NCBI GenBank assembly: GCA_003148945.1
Contig: QGGY01000005.1
Location: 1-64,000 of the forward strand
Direction of reading: 5' to 3'
From: Murimonas intestini
Lineage (GTDB): Bacteria > Bacillota > Clostridia > Lachnospirales > Lachnospiraceae
DNA length: 64,000 nt
Below the pieces are notes generated by a model. It was not told the origin of the DNA. It was given only the letters and a program-made list of their open reading frames with translations, and searched no databases. Shown one piece after another: positions 1-7,932 of this stretch (positions are counted from its first letter, which is position 1; each line of letters opens with the position of its first letter). A program made the translations under genes and the position numbers.

Positions 1-130
1 GCCCCCCTCAAGATGAGATATCCCCCGCGAAAGCGGTAAGACCCCTTGAAGACGACGAGGTAGATAGGTTGGAGGTGGAAGCGCAGCAATGCGTGGAGCT
101 GACCAATACTAATAGGTCGAAGGCTTATCC
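1..130 (+). rRNA. 23S ribosomal RNA, 3' end (partial)
   Basis: The first ~130 bases match the conserved 3' terminal part of bacterial 23S rRNA: the segment reading GTAAGACCCCTTGAAGACGA, then the AGGTTGGAGGTGGAAG stretch, and the closing GAGCTGACCAATACTAATAG segment. The gene is cut by the window start. The exact 3' end near 130 is estimated from family knowledge. A hairpin terminator follows about 95 bases later and no 5S rRNA lies between. Confidence 0.93.
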
Positions 131-224
131 ATAAAGGTTTAGGCAAAAGAAAACGGATGGAAATGAATCAGTACTGTGTGTGGTTTTGAAGGTACAAACT
201 TGAGAACACGAGACATAATGGATG

Positions 225-250
225 ACATCGGTAGAGATACCGGTGTTTTT
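225..250 (+). terminator. Intrinsic terminator after the 23S rRNA
   Basis: A 9-bp stem (225-233 with 238-246, one G-T pair) closes a GAGA tetraloop and is followed by a T-run and a second TTTT. It would end the rRNA transcript. The stretch 131-224 between it and the 23S end holds no gene that I can see. Confidence 0.8.
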
Positions 251-362
251 GTTTTGAAATTCATTGACACAGCGTCGGCAGAATGATATCATAAATACGG
301 TCGTGTGTAAAAATATGCAGATATTGTGCAATATATAAATTCATAATTGGTTGAATGTCTCT

Positions 363-423
363 ACCAACTGCCGTAACAGTTGTCTATATTGGATAGTATA
401 GGTAATTATGGCAGTTGGTTTTT
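363..423 (+). promoter_or_regulatory. 14-bp stem with T-run and a competing hairpin upstream of the flavoprotein gene
   Basis: Bases 363-376 pair with 406-419 (14 bp, one G-T) and are followed by TTTTTAA, as in an intrinsic terminator. Within it, CAACTG at 365-370 can instead pair with CAGTTG at 377-382 (6-nt loop), which would break the large stem. The structure ends about 30 nt before the start codon at 454. It may terminate readthrough from the rRNA operon or attenuate the downstream gene. The rest of 251-453 holds nothing else recognisable. Confidence 0.55.
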
Positions 424-453
424 AATAGAAGAAAGGTACTAGGAGGTAGCTAA

Positions 454-1884
454 ATGAAATATGACGTGGTAATTGTGGGAGCAGGGCCGGCAGGTATTTT
501 TACAGCGCTTGAGCTGATTAAAAAGAAGCCGGAGAGTAAAATAGTTATCGTTGAAAAGGGCAGACCGATAGAAGAGAGGCGATGTCCTAAGAGTAAGACA
601 AAAAAGTGTGTAAATTGTAAACCGTATTGTCATATAACTACTGGGTTTTCAGGGGCAGGAGCTTTCTCGGACGGCAAATTATCACTCAGCTATGAAGTTG
701 GAGGTGACCTGCCGGAGCTTATAGGAGAAGAATTTGCCCAGGAGATGATTGATTATACAGATAAGATCTATCTGGAGTTTGGGGCGGATCATCATGTGGA
801 AGGCGCAAAGCAGACAGAAGAAGTAAAAGAGATCAGAAGGCGTGCCATCAGGGCGGGACTTAAGCTTGTAGATTGTCCCATACGCCATCTTGGGACTGAA
901 AAAGCCCAGGAAATATATTTATCGATTGAAAAATACCTTATGGAAAAAGGTGTGGAGCTGGTATTTGGATATCAATGTACAAATATTATTCTGGAAGGAC
1001 ATACATGCAAAGGCATTTATATTGAAAACGGAAAAGAAAATAAGGAGATCCGCGGGAATAATATTGTAATTGCAACAGGAAGGCGCGGAGCTGACTGGCT
1101 TGAAAAACTATGTGCAGAACATGATATTGCGCACCAGCCGGGGACAGTCGACATAGGTGTGCGTGTTGAGGTGCGCAATGAGGTAATGGAGAAGGTTAAT
1201 AACGTACTGTATGAATCAAAGCTGATAGGTTATCCAAAGCCTTTTAAGAATAAAGTAAGGACCTTCTGCCAGAATCCCGGCGGTTTTGTGAGTCAGGAGA
1301 ATTATGATAATGATCTGGCTGTGGTAAACGGCCATTCATACAAGGACCTGAAGACGAATAATACGAATCTGGCGATCCTGTGCTCGCATAATTTTAATGC
1401 ACCTTTTAATCAGCCAATCGCCTATGCCCAGAAAGTGGGAGAACTGACAAATATGCTGGGGGCCGGTCATATCCTGGTCCAGCGGTATGGAGATATCCTG
1501 GATGGGAAACGTACCTGGCAGAAGGAACTTGCACGCTCTAATGTCAGGCCTACTCTTCCAGATGCTGTGGCTGGAGATATAACTGCAGCAATGCCGTACA
1601 GGTCCATGCTGAACATCATAAATTTTATCCAGGCAGTAGATGAAGTTGTCCCTGGTTTTGCAGCTGAAGAGACATTGCTGTACTCTCCGGAGCTTAAATT
1701 TTACAGCAACAGAGTAAAGATGGACACAGATTTTAATACAAGTATTGAGGGACTTCACTGCCTGGGCGATTCCAGCGGCTGGACGAGAGGTCTCATGATG
1801 GCGTCCGTCATGGGAGTTCTGATGGGTAAGAAGCTTGGAGAATCAAAGACCCCGCTGCAAGCAGACGGGGTATCAAACTTGTAA
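454..1884 (+). CDS. NAD(P)/FAD-dependent oxidoreductase (FAD-dependent dehydrogenase family)
   Basis: The 476-residue protein opens with a Rossmann FAD-binding motif (VVIVGAGPAGIFTALEL, residues ~5-21) followed by an acidic strand end (IVIVEKG). A Cys-rich segment (CPKSKTKKCVNCKPYC, ~44-59) may hold a metal or disulfide. A second nucleotide-binding piece (NIVIATGRRGADW) and a C-terminal GLHCLGDSSGWTRG segment resemble the FAD-closing motif of this family. The substrate is unknown. The start is supported by AGGAGG at about 440. The last codons (after GESKT) are made from a GC-rich hairpin that belongs to the repeat element at 1850-1969, so the C-terminus may have been altered by that element. 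The gene appears to be a single transcription unit. Confidence 0.85.
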   Translation: MKYDVVIVGAGPAGIFTALELIKKKPESKIVIVEKGRPIEERRCPKSKTKKCVNCKPYCHITTGFSGAGAFSDGKLSLSYEVGGDLPELIGEEFAQEMIDYTDKIYLEFGADHHVEGAKQTEEVKEIRRRAIRAGLKLVDCPIRHLGTEKAQEIYLSIEKYLMEKGVELVFGYQCTNIILEGHTCKGIYIENGKENKEIRGNNIVIATGRRGADWLEKLCAEHDIAHQPGTVDIGVRVEVRNEVMEKVNNVLYESKLIGYPKPFKNKVRTFCQNPGGFVSQENYDNDLAVVNGHSYKDLKTNNTNLAILCSHNFNAPFNQPIAYAQKVGELTNMLGAGHILVQRYGDILDGKRTWQKELARSNVRPTLPDAVAGDITAAMPYRSMLNIINFIQAVDEVVPGFAAEETLLYSPELKFYSNRVKMDTDFNTSIEGLHCLGDSSGWTRGLMMASVMGVLMGKKLGESKTPLQADGVSNL

Positions 1885-1969
1885 CGCTGCAGAGCAGCGG
1901 GGTATTTGACCCTCGCGGCATTCGCCAAATGCACATGCAAGCATGTTCACTTGGCTCATTGCTCGCGGG
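1850..1969. repeat. Composite palindromic element, three hairpins, overlapping a gene end
   Basis: Three consecutive hairpins: 1850-1870 (CCCCG CTGC AA GCAG A CGGGG), 1885-1899 (CGCTGC AGA GCAGCG) and a long imperfect one at 1910-1969 with arms of 29 bases (about 20 paired) around GCAAGC. The first two share GCGGGGTAT-like sequence. The GC content is above that of the flanks. It looks like a dispersed palindromic repeat rather than a simple terminator, since no T-run follows. Only one full copy is in this window. Confidence 0.5.
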
Positions 1970-1998
1970 AATAAAGATATTTTTATGAGGATGGAGAT

Positions 1999-2562
1999 AT
2001 GGACATAAACAGACAGTTAATTGAAGATAAAATCAGAGATGCCCAGTATGTCCTGGTTGGCATAGGGGAAGAATTTGCCGTTAAAGAAGATGGAGGCCGA
2101 ACTAAAGAAAAGGTACTGCAGGCGTATAAGAATCTGAGCGGGCTGCTTGATGATAAATCTTATTTTATTGTCACGCTCCTGACAGATGATCTGATATTCG
2201 GAACAGATCTGAAGGCATCACAGATCGTTGCCCCGTGCGGAAGCGATATGTCCGGAAATGTGGTCACCAATGAACATTATGATGAATCCTGTTACCTTCC
2301 CCAGTGGCAGAATTATCTTAAATGGCTTCAAAATACCCTGAACAGGAAGCTTTGTATTTTGGAGTTAGGGGTTGGGTTTCAATATCCCTCAGTGATACGC
2401 TGGCCATTTGAAAAAACGGGATATTTAAATAAAAAGGCAGACTTTATCAGAGTACATTCCAAGTTTCCCCAGATGTCGGAGGAATTAAAGGACAAGGGAA
2501 TATCTGTGGGAGAGAATCCTGTAGATTTTTTGCTGGAGAATTTAAGTACAGGCTCATATTAA
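1999..2562 (+). CDS. Sir2-like NAD-binding family protein, divergent and short
   Basis: This 187-residue protein starts after GAGGATGGAGAT. The segments YVLVGIGEEFAV (~14-25), YFIVTLLTDDLIF and, near the C-terminus, CILELGVGFQYPSVIRWPFE resemble pieces of bacterial sirtuins, where a Gly-rich NAD loop, a TQN-type strand and a late LELGVG segment occur. The usual catalytic His and the Cys4 zinc module are not evident, and the protein is shorter than typical sirtuins (~240). Deacetylase activity is therefore doubtful. A second Sir2-like protein is encoded at 41844-42593. The gene lies between a palindromic element and a leader-controlled operon. Confidence 0.55.
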   Translation: MDINRQLIEDKIRDAQYVLVGIGEEFAVKEDGGRTKEKVLQAYKNLSGLLDDKSYFIVTLLTDDLIFGTDLKASQIVAPCGSDMSGNVVTNEHYDESCYLPQWQNYLKWLQNTLNRKLCILELGVGFQYPSVIRWPFEKTGYLNKKADFIRVHSKFPQMSEELKDKGISVGENPVDFLLENLSTGSY

Positions 2563-2584
2563 GTACAGGCGAATGAGAATTTTG

Positions 2585-2616
2585 TTGACAAGGACATCTT
2601 TAAGTGGTAGTATAAT
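2585..2616 (+). promoter_or_regulatory. Sigma-A-type promoter of the leader peptide/GNAT operon
   Basis: TTGACA at 2585-2590 with TAGTAT at 2608-2613 (17-bp spacer), overlapping TATAAT at 2611-2616. Transcription would start near 2620-2625, just before the first leader hairpin. Confidence 0.7.
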
Positions 2617-2671
2617 AAAAATTATTCAGGGCCGGCTCTGGCTGCCCTGAATGGAAGAAGGAGGAGCAGAA

Positions 2672-2737
2672 ATGAACAGTTATTTACATTTTATAACAGT
2701 CATGTACAGACATAATTGCAGACTTAACGGCTTGTAG
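2672..2737 (+). CDS. Putative 21-residue leader peptide
   Basis: The ORF begins with ATG at 2672 after AAGGAGGAGCAGA, a much better ribosome site than chance, and stops with TAG at 2735-2737. The peptide starts MNSYLHF, has an internal Met at residue 11 (MYRHN), and ends CRLNGL. It lies wholly inside the paired leader region, so its translation would open the long-range stem. I do not recognise the peptide. It is more likely a regulatory ORF than a functional product. Confidence 0.55.
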   Translation: MNSYLHFITVMYRHNCRLNGL

Positions 2738-2876
2738 CTGCTGCTGTCGTGAGACGCACAGATGCAGGCCTTTAGGTCTTATATGTCTGTGCAGAATGTA
2801 AGATAACTGTTCTAACAGAGCTCTGAAGTGGGAGGGTTTGTATGTAGCCCATGAAGCATTTAGAACGTTATATCAG

Positions 2877-2917
2877 AACCGCACCAGGCATATAGGGTTG
2901 TCTGGCGCGGTTTTTTT
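2877..2917 (+). terminator. Intrinsic terminator at the end of the leader
   Basis: AACCGCACCAGGCA (2877-2890) pairs with TGTCTGGCGCGGTT (2899-2912), with one A-C mismatch and one G-T, followed by TTTTTTT. It sits between a good promoter and the first full gene, so it should act as an attenuator for the downstream operon. Confidence 0.8.
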
Positions 2918-2971
2918 ATTTTGTAATATATGTGGAAAATCTGATATGCGATAGAAGAGGAGGAAATGCGT

Positions 2972-3499
2972 GTGAAAAAGCGGGAGTTTAACTGGGATTT
3001 ATTAAGAATACGAAAGTTTACAGAGGATGATGCAGAGGAAGTAGCTGCATTGATTCAGAGGAATTTCAGAGAGGTAAATATAAAGGATTATGGTGAAGAG
3101 GCTGTGGAAGAGCTTTGCAGGACCCATAATGCAGCATGGGTGATAAATACAGCAAGTTATGCTCATATGTATTTATTCTGTCTGGAGGGCAGGATCATCG
3201 GATGCGGTTCGATATCAAGTTACTGGGGAAGAGAGGATGAAAGCATTCTTCTGACTGTTTTTGTTGCGCCGCAGCTGCATGGACAGGGGATTGGAAGAAA
3301 GATTATTGAGACCCTTGAAAATGATGATTTATATATTAGAGCCAGGCGTGTGGAGATTCCGGCCTCGATTACTGCATGTGAATTCTATCGCAAATTAGGC
3401 TATGATTACAAGGACGGAATCAGGCAGCTGGATAAAGACAATCTCTATAGATTGGAAAAGTTTAAAATTTCAGGGGAAGGAGTAAAGGGGAAAGTTTAA
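2972..3499 (+). CDS. GNAT-family N-acetyltransferase
   Basis: A single GNAT domain: LRIRKFTEDDAEEVAALIQ at the N-terminus, a central ILLTVFVAPQLHGQGIGRKI acetyl-CoA motif A (Q/RxxGxG/A as QLHGQGIG), and a C-terminal CEFYRKLGYDY motif B. The substrate is not predictable. An upstream ATG at 2966 is only 2 nt from AGGAGG (2958-2963). The GTG at 2972 has an 8-nt spacing and is the more likely start. It is the first gene of a three-gene run (GNAT, GNAT, NimA-like) behind the attenuator leader, a setting that would suit inducible detoxification. Confidence 0.85.
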   Translation: MKKREFNWDLLRIRKFTEDDAEEVAALIQRNFREVNIKDYGEEAVEELCRTHNAAWVINTASYAHMYLFCLEGRIIGCGSISSYWGREDESILLTVFVAPQLHGQGIGRKIIETLENDDLYIRARRVEIPASITACEFYRKLGYDYKDGIRQLDKDNLYRLEKFKISGEGVKGKV

Positions 3500-3534
3500 G
3501 GTTAGAAGACAGTAAATAGAAGGAGAACAGTATT

Positions 3535-3975
3535 ATGGAAATCAGAAAGATGCAGATTACAGATTACGAAGATATACGGGCACTGTGGCTGAGTACTCCC
3601 GGTATGGGACTCAATAATATAGATGATTCAAAGGAAGGGATAGAGAAGTTTCTTAAGAGAAATCCCGGAACATGCTTTATATCTGAGAGGGAAGGCAGAA
3701 TTACAGGTGTCATTATGAGCGGTCATGACGGCAGGAGAGGATATATATATCATATGGCGGTTGCAGCAGATGAAAGGAATCAGGGTATAGGTACGGCTCT
3801 GCTCGATCATGCCATGAATGCACTTGGGGAGGAAGGAATCAGCAAGGTGGCTCTTGTAGTGTTTGCAAGTAATGAGACAGGCAATAAATTCTGGGAGAAG
3901 CGTGGATTTATATCAAGGGAAGATCTCTACTACCGCAATAAGTGTATAAAAGAACTGACAAGAATGGATACATGA
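3535..3975 (+). CDS. GNAT-family N-acetyltransferase
   Basis: A compact 146-residue GNAT protein. It starts MEIRKMQITDYEDIRALW, carries the acetyl-CoA motif in HMAVAADERNQGIGTALL (~82-99) and ends with the typical NKFWEKRGFISREDLYY segment. It is 35 nt downstream of the previous GNAT gene, with AAGGAGAA before the ATG. It has the look of short GNATs that act on small molecules, but no substrate can be assigned. It is likely co-transcribed with its neighbours. Confidence 0.87.
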   Translation: MEIRKMQITDYEDIRALWLSTPGMGLNNIDDSKEGIEKFLKRNPGTCFISEREGRITGVIMSGHDGRRGYIYHMAVAADERNQGIGTALLDHAMNALGEEGISKVALVVFASNETGNKFWEKRGFISREDLYYRNKCIKELTRMDT

Positions 3976-3988
3976 GGAGGAAGATGAA

Positions 3989-4450
3989 ATGTTTCATAAG
4001 ATGAGGAATTTTAAAAGAGAGCTGCCAAAGGAAGAAGTGATGGAGCTTTTGAAAAACGGTGAATACGGAATATTGTCTACTGTGGGCGGGGACGGTTACC
4101 CATACGGTATTCCTGTAAATTATGTATATGCAGATAATAAGATAGGCTTTCACTGTGCGCCGGATGCAGGCCATAAGTTAGAAAATATAAAATTTAACAG
4201 CAGAGTATGCTTTACCGTGGTAGGGGACACAGAAATACTTCCCTCAAAATTTTCTACAAAGTATGAAAGCGCTGTAGTATTTGGCACTGTACATGAGGCG
4301 GAGGATAAAAAGAAGATTCTGGAGTTGCTGGTCGATAAATACAGCAGTCAGTTTAAAAAAGAAGGTATGGAATATATAAGCAGATCAGCAGGTAAGACAG
4401 GAGTTTATGTAATAGAGATAGAGCATGTTACAGGAAAAGGCAGAAGGTGA
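3989..4450 (+). CDS. Pyridoxamine 5'-phosphate oxidase-family flavoprotein, NimA-like
   Basis: The 153-residue protein has the split-barrel fold signature of NimA/PNPOx-like flavoproteins: a helix (LPKEEVMELLKNGEYGILST), then DGYPYGIPVNYVY, a KIGFHCAPDAGHKLENIKFN segment with the conserved His-Cys region, and SRVCFTVVG. Family members bind FMN or haem. Some inactivate nitroimidazoles, though many have unknown roles. It starts 13 nt after the GNAT stop with GAGGAGGAAG as RBS. A role in stress or drug detoxification is inference from the neighbourhood. Confidence 0.82.
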   Translation: MFHKMRNFKRELPKEEVMELLKNGEYGILSTVGGDGYPYGIPVNYVYADNKIGFHCAPDAGHKLENIKFNSRVCFTVVGDTEILPSKFSTKYESAVVFGTVHEAEDKKKILELLVDKYSSQFKKEGMEYISRSAGKTGVYVIEIEHVTGKGRR

Positions 4451-4482
4451 CAGCGGTCAGCTTCTGCCTGCAGGATAAAATC

Positions 4483-6171
4483 TTATGAGTTCCTCTGTGA
4501 TGCTTCCAGTATTCTTCTGTTGAGTGCAGCCCTTTTATCAAGGAGCCATTTCGAATCTGCCGGGTAACTGGAAAAGGTGAGGGGAGCCTCCAGCCCTTCT
4601 TCTAGAAATTTCAGAGCAGCTTCCCTGGAAGTCAAAGATTCCAGAAGATACAGGGCACGCATATCCTGAATTGCCTCTCCCATAGCCTCAAGGCGGAGTG
4701 AGGGGACGGGGCCGTTTTCACCGGGGTATACAAGGAAAGCATCGCCCGAAGGATAGCGCCTGGAAGCGTCTGTTACCATATAGGGGTTGACGGGATACCT
4801 TGAGAGTTCACTGTACCAGAAGTTGTAGCCCCAATGGAGGAAACCATGGATATTATATTTGTACATCTGCATGCCCAGAATACGTATCCTTGCAGTGGGC
4901 ATGCAGAAAAATCTGTTAGACACATCTCTGAACTGGGCTGAACAATAATAACACCAGAGGTTTTCAGCATGGTTTTCAAGAAACGGCTGGATCGAATCTG
5001 TCGCACAGACAGGATAATCCACTTTACATTGCTTATAAAGTGAATAAGAGGAAAGAGCATCCATAACCGGCAGACATCCGCGGAAAGCGTCAACGATGGC
5101 TTTTGCTTTTTGATAAGAAGGCAGATGTCCCTGCTCTGTTTGAGGTTCATCCGATACATGAATAAAACAGCGGCCCTTTAGTCCTCTCTTTTCAACAAAA
5201 TCTGATAAAACAGGCAGGAATTGGCTGAGAAAGCTTCTGTATTCTTCTGAATCACCTGGGGTATTCCAGCCAAATAGCTGCTGTCTGCCAGCTTCTGAAG
5301 TCAGGATGATCTTTGGAGCATATTTAGCGCCCCACTGGGTGAACAGGTGGGAGAATTCAAAATAAGTGATCCCTGCTCTTTCACACATACTGATCCATTT
5401 ATCCAGAAGATCCATGTTAAATGAATACATCCCGTCATTAAGCCTGACCTCCACTAACTGTACGGTAGGTCGTTCTGTACCGACAGCAGTGTCAAGCGGA
5501 GGAGTGAAGAGAGGGGTCAATATCATATTACAGCCGTATGTCACGGCTGTTTTTATATACCTTTCCATCAGGAGGAAGTGTTCATCTGATAAGATTTCTG
5601 TATGGTACCAGTCTGCGATACAGTCAGCATGGAACCATTCTGTATGGCAGAGTGACTGAGGCGGCAGATGCATATCAAGGCGCGTTATGGTAAAGGTACT
5701 GCTGCCAAGCAGACTGCCTGTTTCCGTATGTATGAAGACCGATACAGGATACGTGCCGGCGGGCAGGGAACAGCCTGATCCAACAGAAATGAACAGGCTT
5801 CTCCACTGACCGGGCAGCAATTCGAAATCATATGGTATATCATACAGGGGATCAGGATAAAGTCCTGGCACTCTGCGCAGCACATTGTCATCTGTAAGCG
5901 GAGGACAGGGATATTCGGAAGGGACCAGACCGGTTTTCCGTATTGTGATCCAGGGCTTAAGAGGGCTCTCTACAGTTACTTTTACGTTGGGCAGCAGCGG
6001 GCCGTCATAATAATAGGCCAGCTGATAAGAAAATCGTTCATTGAGAAACATGGAAGCCTGTTCATAAGTACTGCCGCATGCACAGGGTTCATCCGGAAAG
6101 ATTTTTTCAAGAGAGCTGACGGGAATAAGCTGTAATTTCCCGCAGGAGTTATCTGAGTTGTTATCTGGCAT
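4483..6171 (-). CDS. DUF4091 domain protein, glycoside hydrolase-like
   Basis: The 562-residue protein has an N-terminal beta-sandwich-like region (~1-170), a TIM-barrel-like middle (ERYIKTAVTYGCNMILTPLF, WISMCERAGITYFEFSHLF, CFIHVSDEPQ, DALSSYSLYK) and a C-terminal DUF4091 part (GFLHWGYNFWYSE, then SLRLEAMGEAIQDMRALYLL). There is no signal peptide, so it should be cytoplasmic. DUF4091 proteins accompany carbohydrate catabolism and are considered putative glycosidases; the HVSDEPQ acidic pair could be catalytic. The start is supported by AAAGGAAAC on the minus strand. It is divergent from the response regulator of the same sugar locus. Confidence 0.78.
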   Translation of the reverse strand: MPDNNSDNSCGKLQLIPVSSLEKIFPDEPCACGSTYEQASMFLNERFSYQLAYYYDGPLLPNVKVTVESPLKPWITIRKTGLVPSEYPCPPLTDDNVLRRVPGLYPDPLYDIPYDFELLPGQWRSLFISVGSGCSLPAGTYPVSVFIHTETGSLLGSSTFTITRLDMHLPPQSLCHTEWFHADCIADWYHTEILSDEHFLLMERYIKTAVTYGCNMILTPLFTPPLDTAVGTERPTVQLVEVRLNDGMYSFNMDLLDKWISMCERAGITYFEFSHLFTQWGAKYAPKIILTSEAGRQQLFGWNTPGDSEEYRSFLSQFLPVLSDFVEKRGLKGRCFIHVSDEPQTEQGHLPSYQKAKAIVDAFRGCLPVMDALSSYSLYKQCKVDYPVCATDSIQPFLENHAENLWCYYCSAQFRDVSNRFFCMPTARIRILGMQMYKYNIHGFLHWGYNFWYSELSRYPVNPYMVTDASRRYPSGDAFLVYPGENGPVPSLRLEAMGEAIQDMRALYLLESLTSREAALKFLEEGLEAPLTFSSYPADSKWLLDKRAALNRRILEASQRNS

Positions 6172-6310
6172 AATAGTTTCCTTTCTCTGTTTATATTTAG
6201 CAGAAGCAAATTTGGGATGCTTTTCTGCAGCCAGATTGATAATCCGGCTTGTCCCGTTTGATATAGTTATAGCACAGCGAATTATGGATTGCTATATTTT
6301 TGTGAAAACT

Positions 6311-6345
6311 GCGACTCTTTTTCACTGAAACGCAACGTTTGTGCA
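6311..6345 (+). promoter_or_regulatory. Candidate operator repeats upstream of the response regulator
   Basis: GCAACGTTTGTGCA at 6332-6345 closely matches two sites before the sugar-binding protein gene (12078-12091 with 12 of 14 identical, 12100-12113 with 11 of 14). A weaker copy, GCGACTCTTTTTCA, sits 21 bp upstream at 6311-6324. A TATGAT box follows at 6380-6385. The 21-22 bp periodicity fits direct-repeat binding by an AraC-type regulator. The rest of the 6172-6441 divergent intergenic region shows nothing else firm. Confidence 0.45.
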
Positions 6346-6441
6346 GCTCTTCGCTCTTTAATTCCAGACCGGGATAAGGTATGATATATATAAAGCAGAA
6401 GTAAAGAGGCAGCAGGAGGAATGCCTGTGACAGGAGGGGCT

Positions 6442-7932
6442 ATGAAGCTGAGAATTATTATTGTAGAGGATGAGACGCTGATACGAAAAGGAATCAGGAA
6501 GAAGACTGAGAATCTTGGTGCGGAGGTGGTGTTTGATACTGACAGCGGATACCGGCTGTTTGAATATATAAAGGAAAATGGGCAGGAGTGTTTTGACGTG
6601 CTCCTGGTGGATATATGTATGCCTGTTATGAATGGTCTGGATGTGATCGCAGGGGTGAAGAAATTAAAAAATAATGTCAGGGTTGTCGTGCTGAGCGGTT
6701 ACAGCAATTTTGATTACGCCAGACAGGCGATCAGGCTGGGGGTCAGCGAGTACCTTTTAAAGCCAATAGAACAGGATGCACTGAGGTCAGTGATTCAGAG
6801 GCTGGAAGCAGATGTCAGAAAGAACTATATGGACAGGATGAACAGGGCTGCAGACAATCTGGCTTTTCATATAATGGGGAGGGGAGATACAAGCCTGGAG
6901 GAGGATACAGTAAAGCTTATAAGAGATATTTTTCCGTCAGGTTTTTTTGTGCGTATGTATCTGAAGGGAAACTGGAGGGGCAGATATAAATGTTTTGAAG
7001 AAGAGAAGGATGGGAAGTTTTGCTTTGTCTATGCTGACAGGCCTAACCTGCTGGTCAGTCTTATACAGGAAATCCCGGCAGATGACACAGCCGGAGCAGG
7101 GGATGAAGCCAATGGCAGAATGGGCACCCACACGGTTTTTTATTCCGGAAAGATCACAGATCCGGAGGCAATAGCAGACTGTGTGAAGAGGGGGAAAAGA
7201 GTTCTGAAAGAAAGCTTGATCCTGGACGAGAATATTGTTATCTTTGAAAGCGAACGGCAGAGTGAGGGAGAATTAAAAAAGTGGGATGAATACTTTGGGA
7301 ACAGGTATCTTCTGCTTGGAGAGAGTCTGAAAGAGGGGGAAGCGGAGAAAATACGTCATCATATAAAAAGGATACTTACATATCATCATGTTCCTCAGAC
7401 CATTCTGGAAAAGGCATACTTAAAAATAATCTGGAAAATTTGTGAGGAGAGAGGTAATATGCAGAACTTTCCAGATGAAGAATGGCTTCAGGAGTACGAC
7501 ACGAAAGAAGAATTTATAGATGCAGCTATGGAAGCAGCTCTCCAGCTGCTGGATGCAGGGGAGGAAAAGGGAGGATTTCAGGAAAACGGGAGAATATCTC
7601 TGGATCAGGTCATTGATTATATCGAGAAAAACTATGACCAGGACATAACGCTTGTTGGGACCGCAGAGAGATTTTACATAAACAGAAGCCATCTGGCCAG
7701 GATTTTCAAAGCAAAGACAGGTACAACATTTAATAATTACCTGACAGAGGTCAGGATAAAAAATGCCTGCCGCCTTTTGAAAGAAGGACTGACAAGTACG
7801 GAGACGGCAGAGCAGGTTGGTTACGACAACAGCCGGTATTTCTGCCGCGTCTTCTGCAAGGTCATGGGATGTACGCCTGCAGGATATAAAGGAGGGGAGG
7901 GCTATGAGGACGATAAAAGGCTGGAAATTTAA
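6442..7932 (+). CDS. Two-component response regulator, REC plus AraC-type HTH (YesN type)
   Basis: An N-terminal receiver domain (LRIIIVEDETLIRKG; phospho-acceptor Asp in DVLLVDICMPVMNG; VVVLSGYSNFDYARQ; Lys in EYLLKPI) is joined by a ~250-residue linker to a C-terminal AraC HTH pair (VIDYIEKNYDQDITLVGTAE, INRSHLARIFKAKTG, SSTETAEQVGYDNSRYFCRVF-like second helix). Family members are phosphorylated by a YesM-type kinase and activate carbohydrate genes. ATG 6442 starts directly at the receiver fold after AGGAGG (4 nt away). A GTG at 6427 with a 7-nt spacing is an alternative. The downstream kinase gene overlaps the 3' end by 29 nt. Confidence 0.9.
   Translation: MKLRIIIVEDETLIRKGIRKKTENLGAEVVFDTDSGYRLFEYIKENGQECFDVLLVDICMPVMNGLDVIAGVKKLKNNVRVVVLSGYSNFDYARQAIRLGVSEYLLKPIEQDALRSVIQRLEADVRKNYMDRMNRAADNLAFHIMGRGDTSLEEDTVKLIRDIFPSGFFVRMYLKGNWRGRYKCFEEEKDGKFCFVYADRPNLLVSLIQEIPADDTAGAGDEANGRMGTHTVFYSGKITDPEAIADCVKRGKRVLKESLILDENIVIFESERQSEGELKKWDEYFGNRYLLLGESLKEGEAEKIRHHIKRILTYHHVPQTILEKAYLKIIWKICEERGNMQNFPDEEWLQEYDTKEEFIDAAMEAALQLLDAGEEKGGFQENGRISLDQVIDYIEKNYDQDITLVGTAERFYINRSHLARIFKAKTGTTFNNYLTEVRIKNACRLLKEGLTSTETAEQVGYDNSRYFCRVFCKVMGCTPAGYKGGEGYEDDKRLEI

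Larger units (their letters stand above)
2624..2917 (+). promoter_or_regulatory. Structured leader, candidate translation-coupled attenuator
   Basis: The ~290-nt leader has a 5' hairpin (TTCAGGG/CCCTGAA, ~2624-2651), a strong RBS and a 21-codon ORF. Leader ORF bases 2676-2690 pair with 2795-2810 (15 bp plus one bulge), and 2703-2714 pair with 2782-2793 (11 plus one G-T). Competing folds exist. GCACAGA/TCTGTGC gives a local hairpin at 2756-2792. Bases ~2804-2816 can pair with 2859-2873 (GTTCTAA/TTAGAAC core). A terminator closes the leader at 2877-2917. Ribosome position on the ORF would decide which fold forms, as in antibiotic-responsive leaders; the signal is unknown. Confidence 0.6.
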
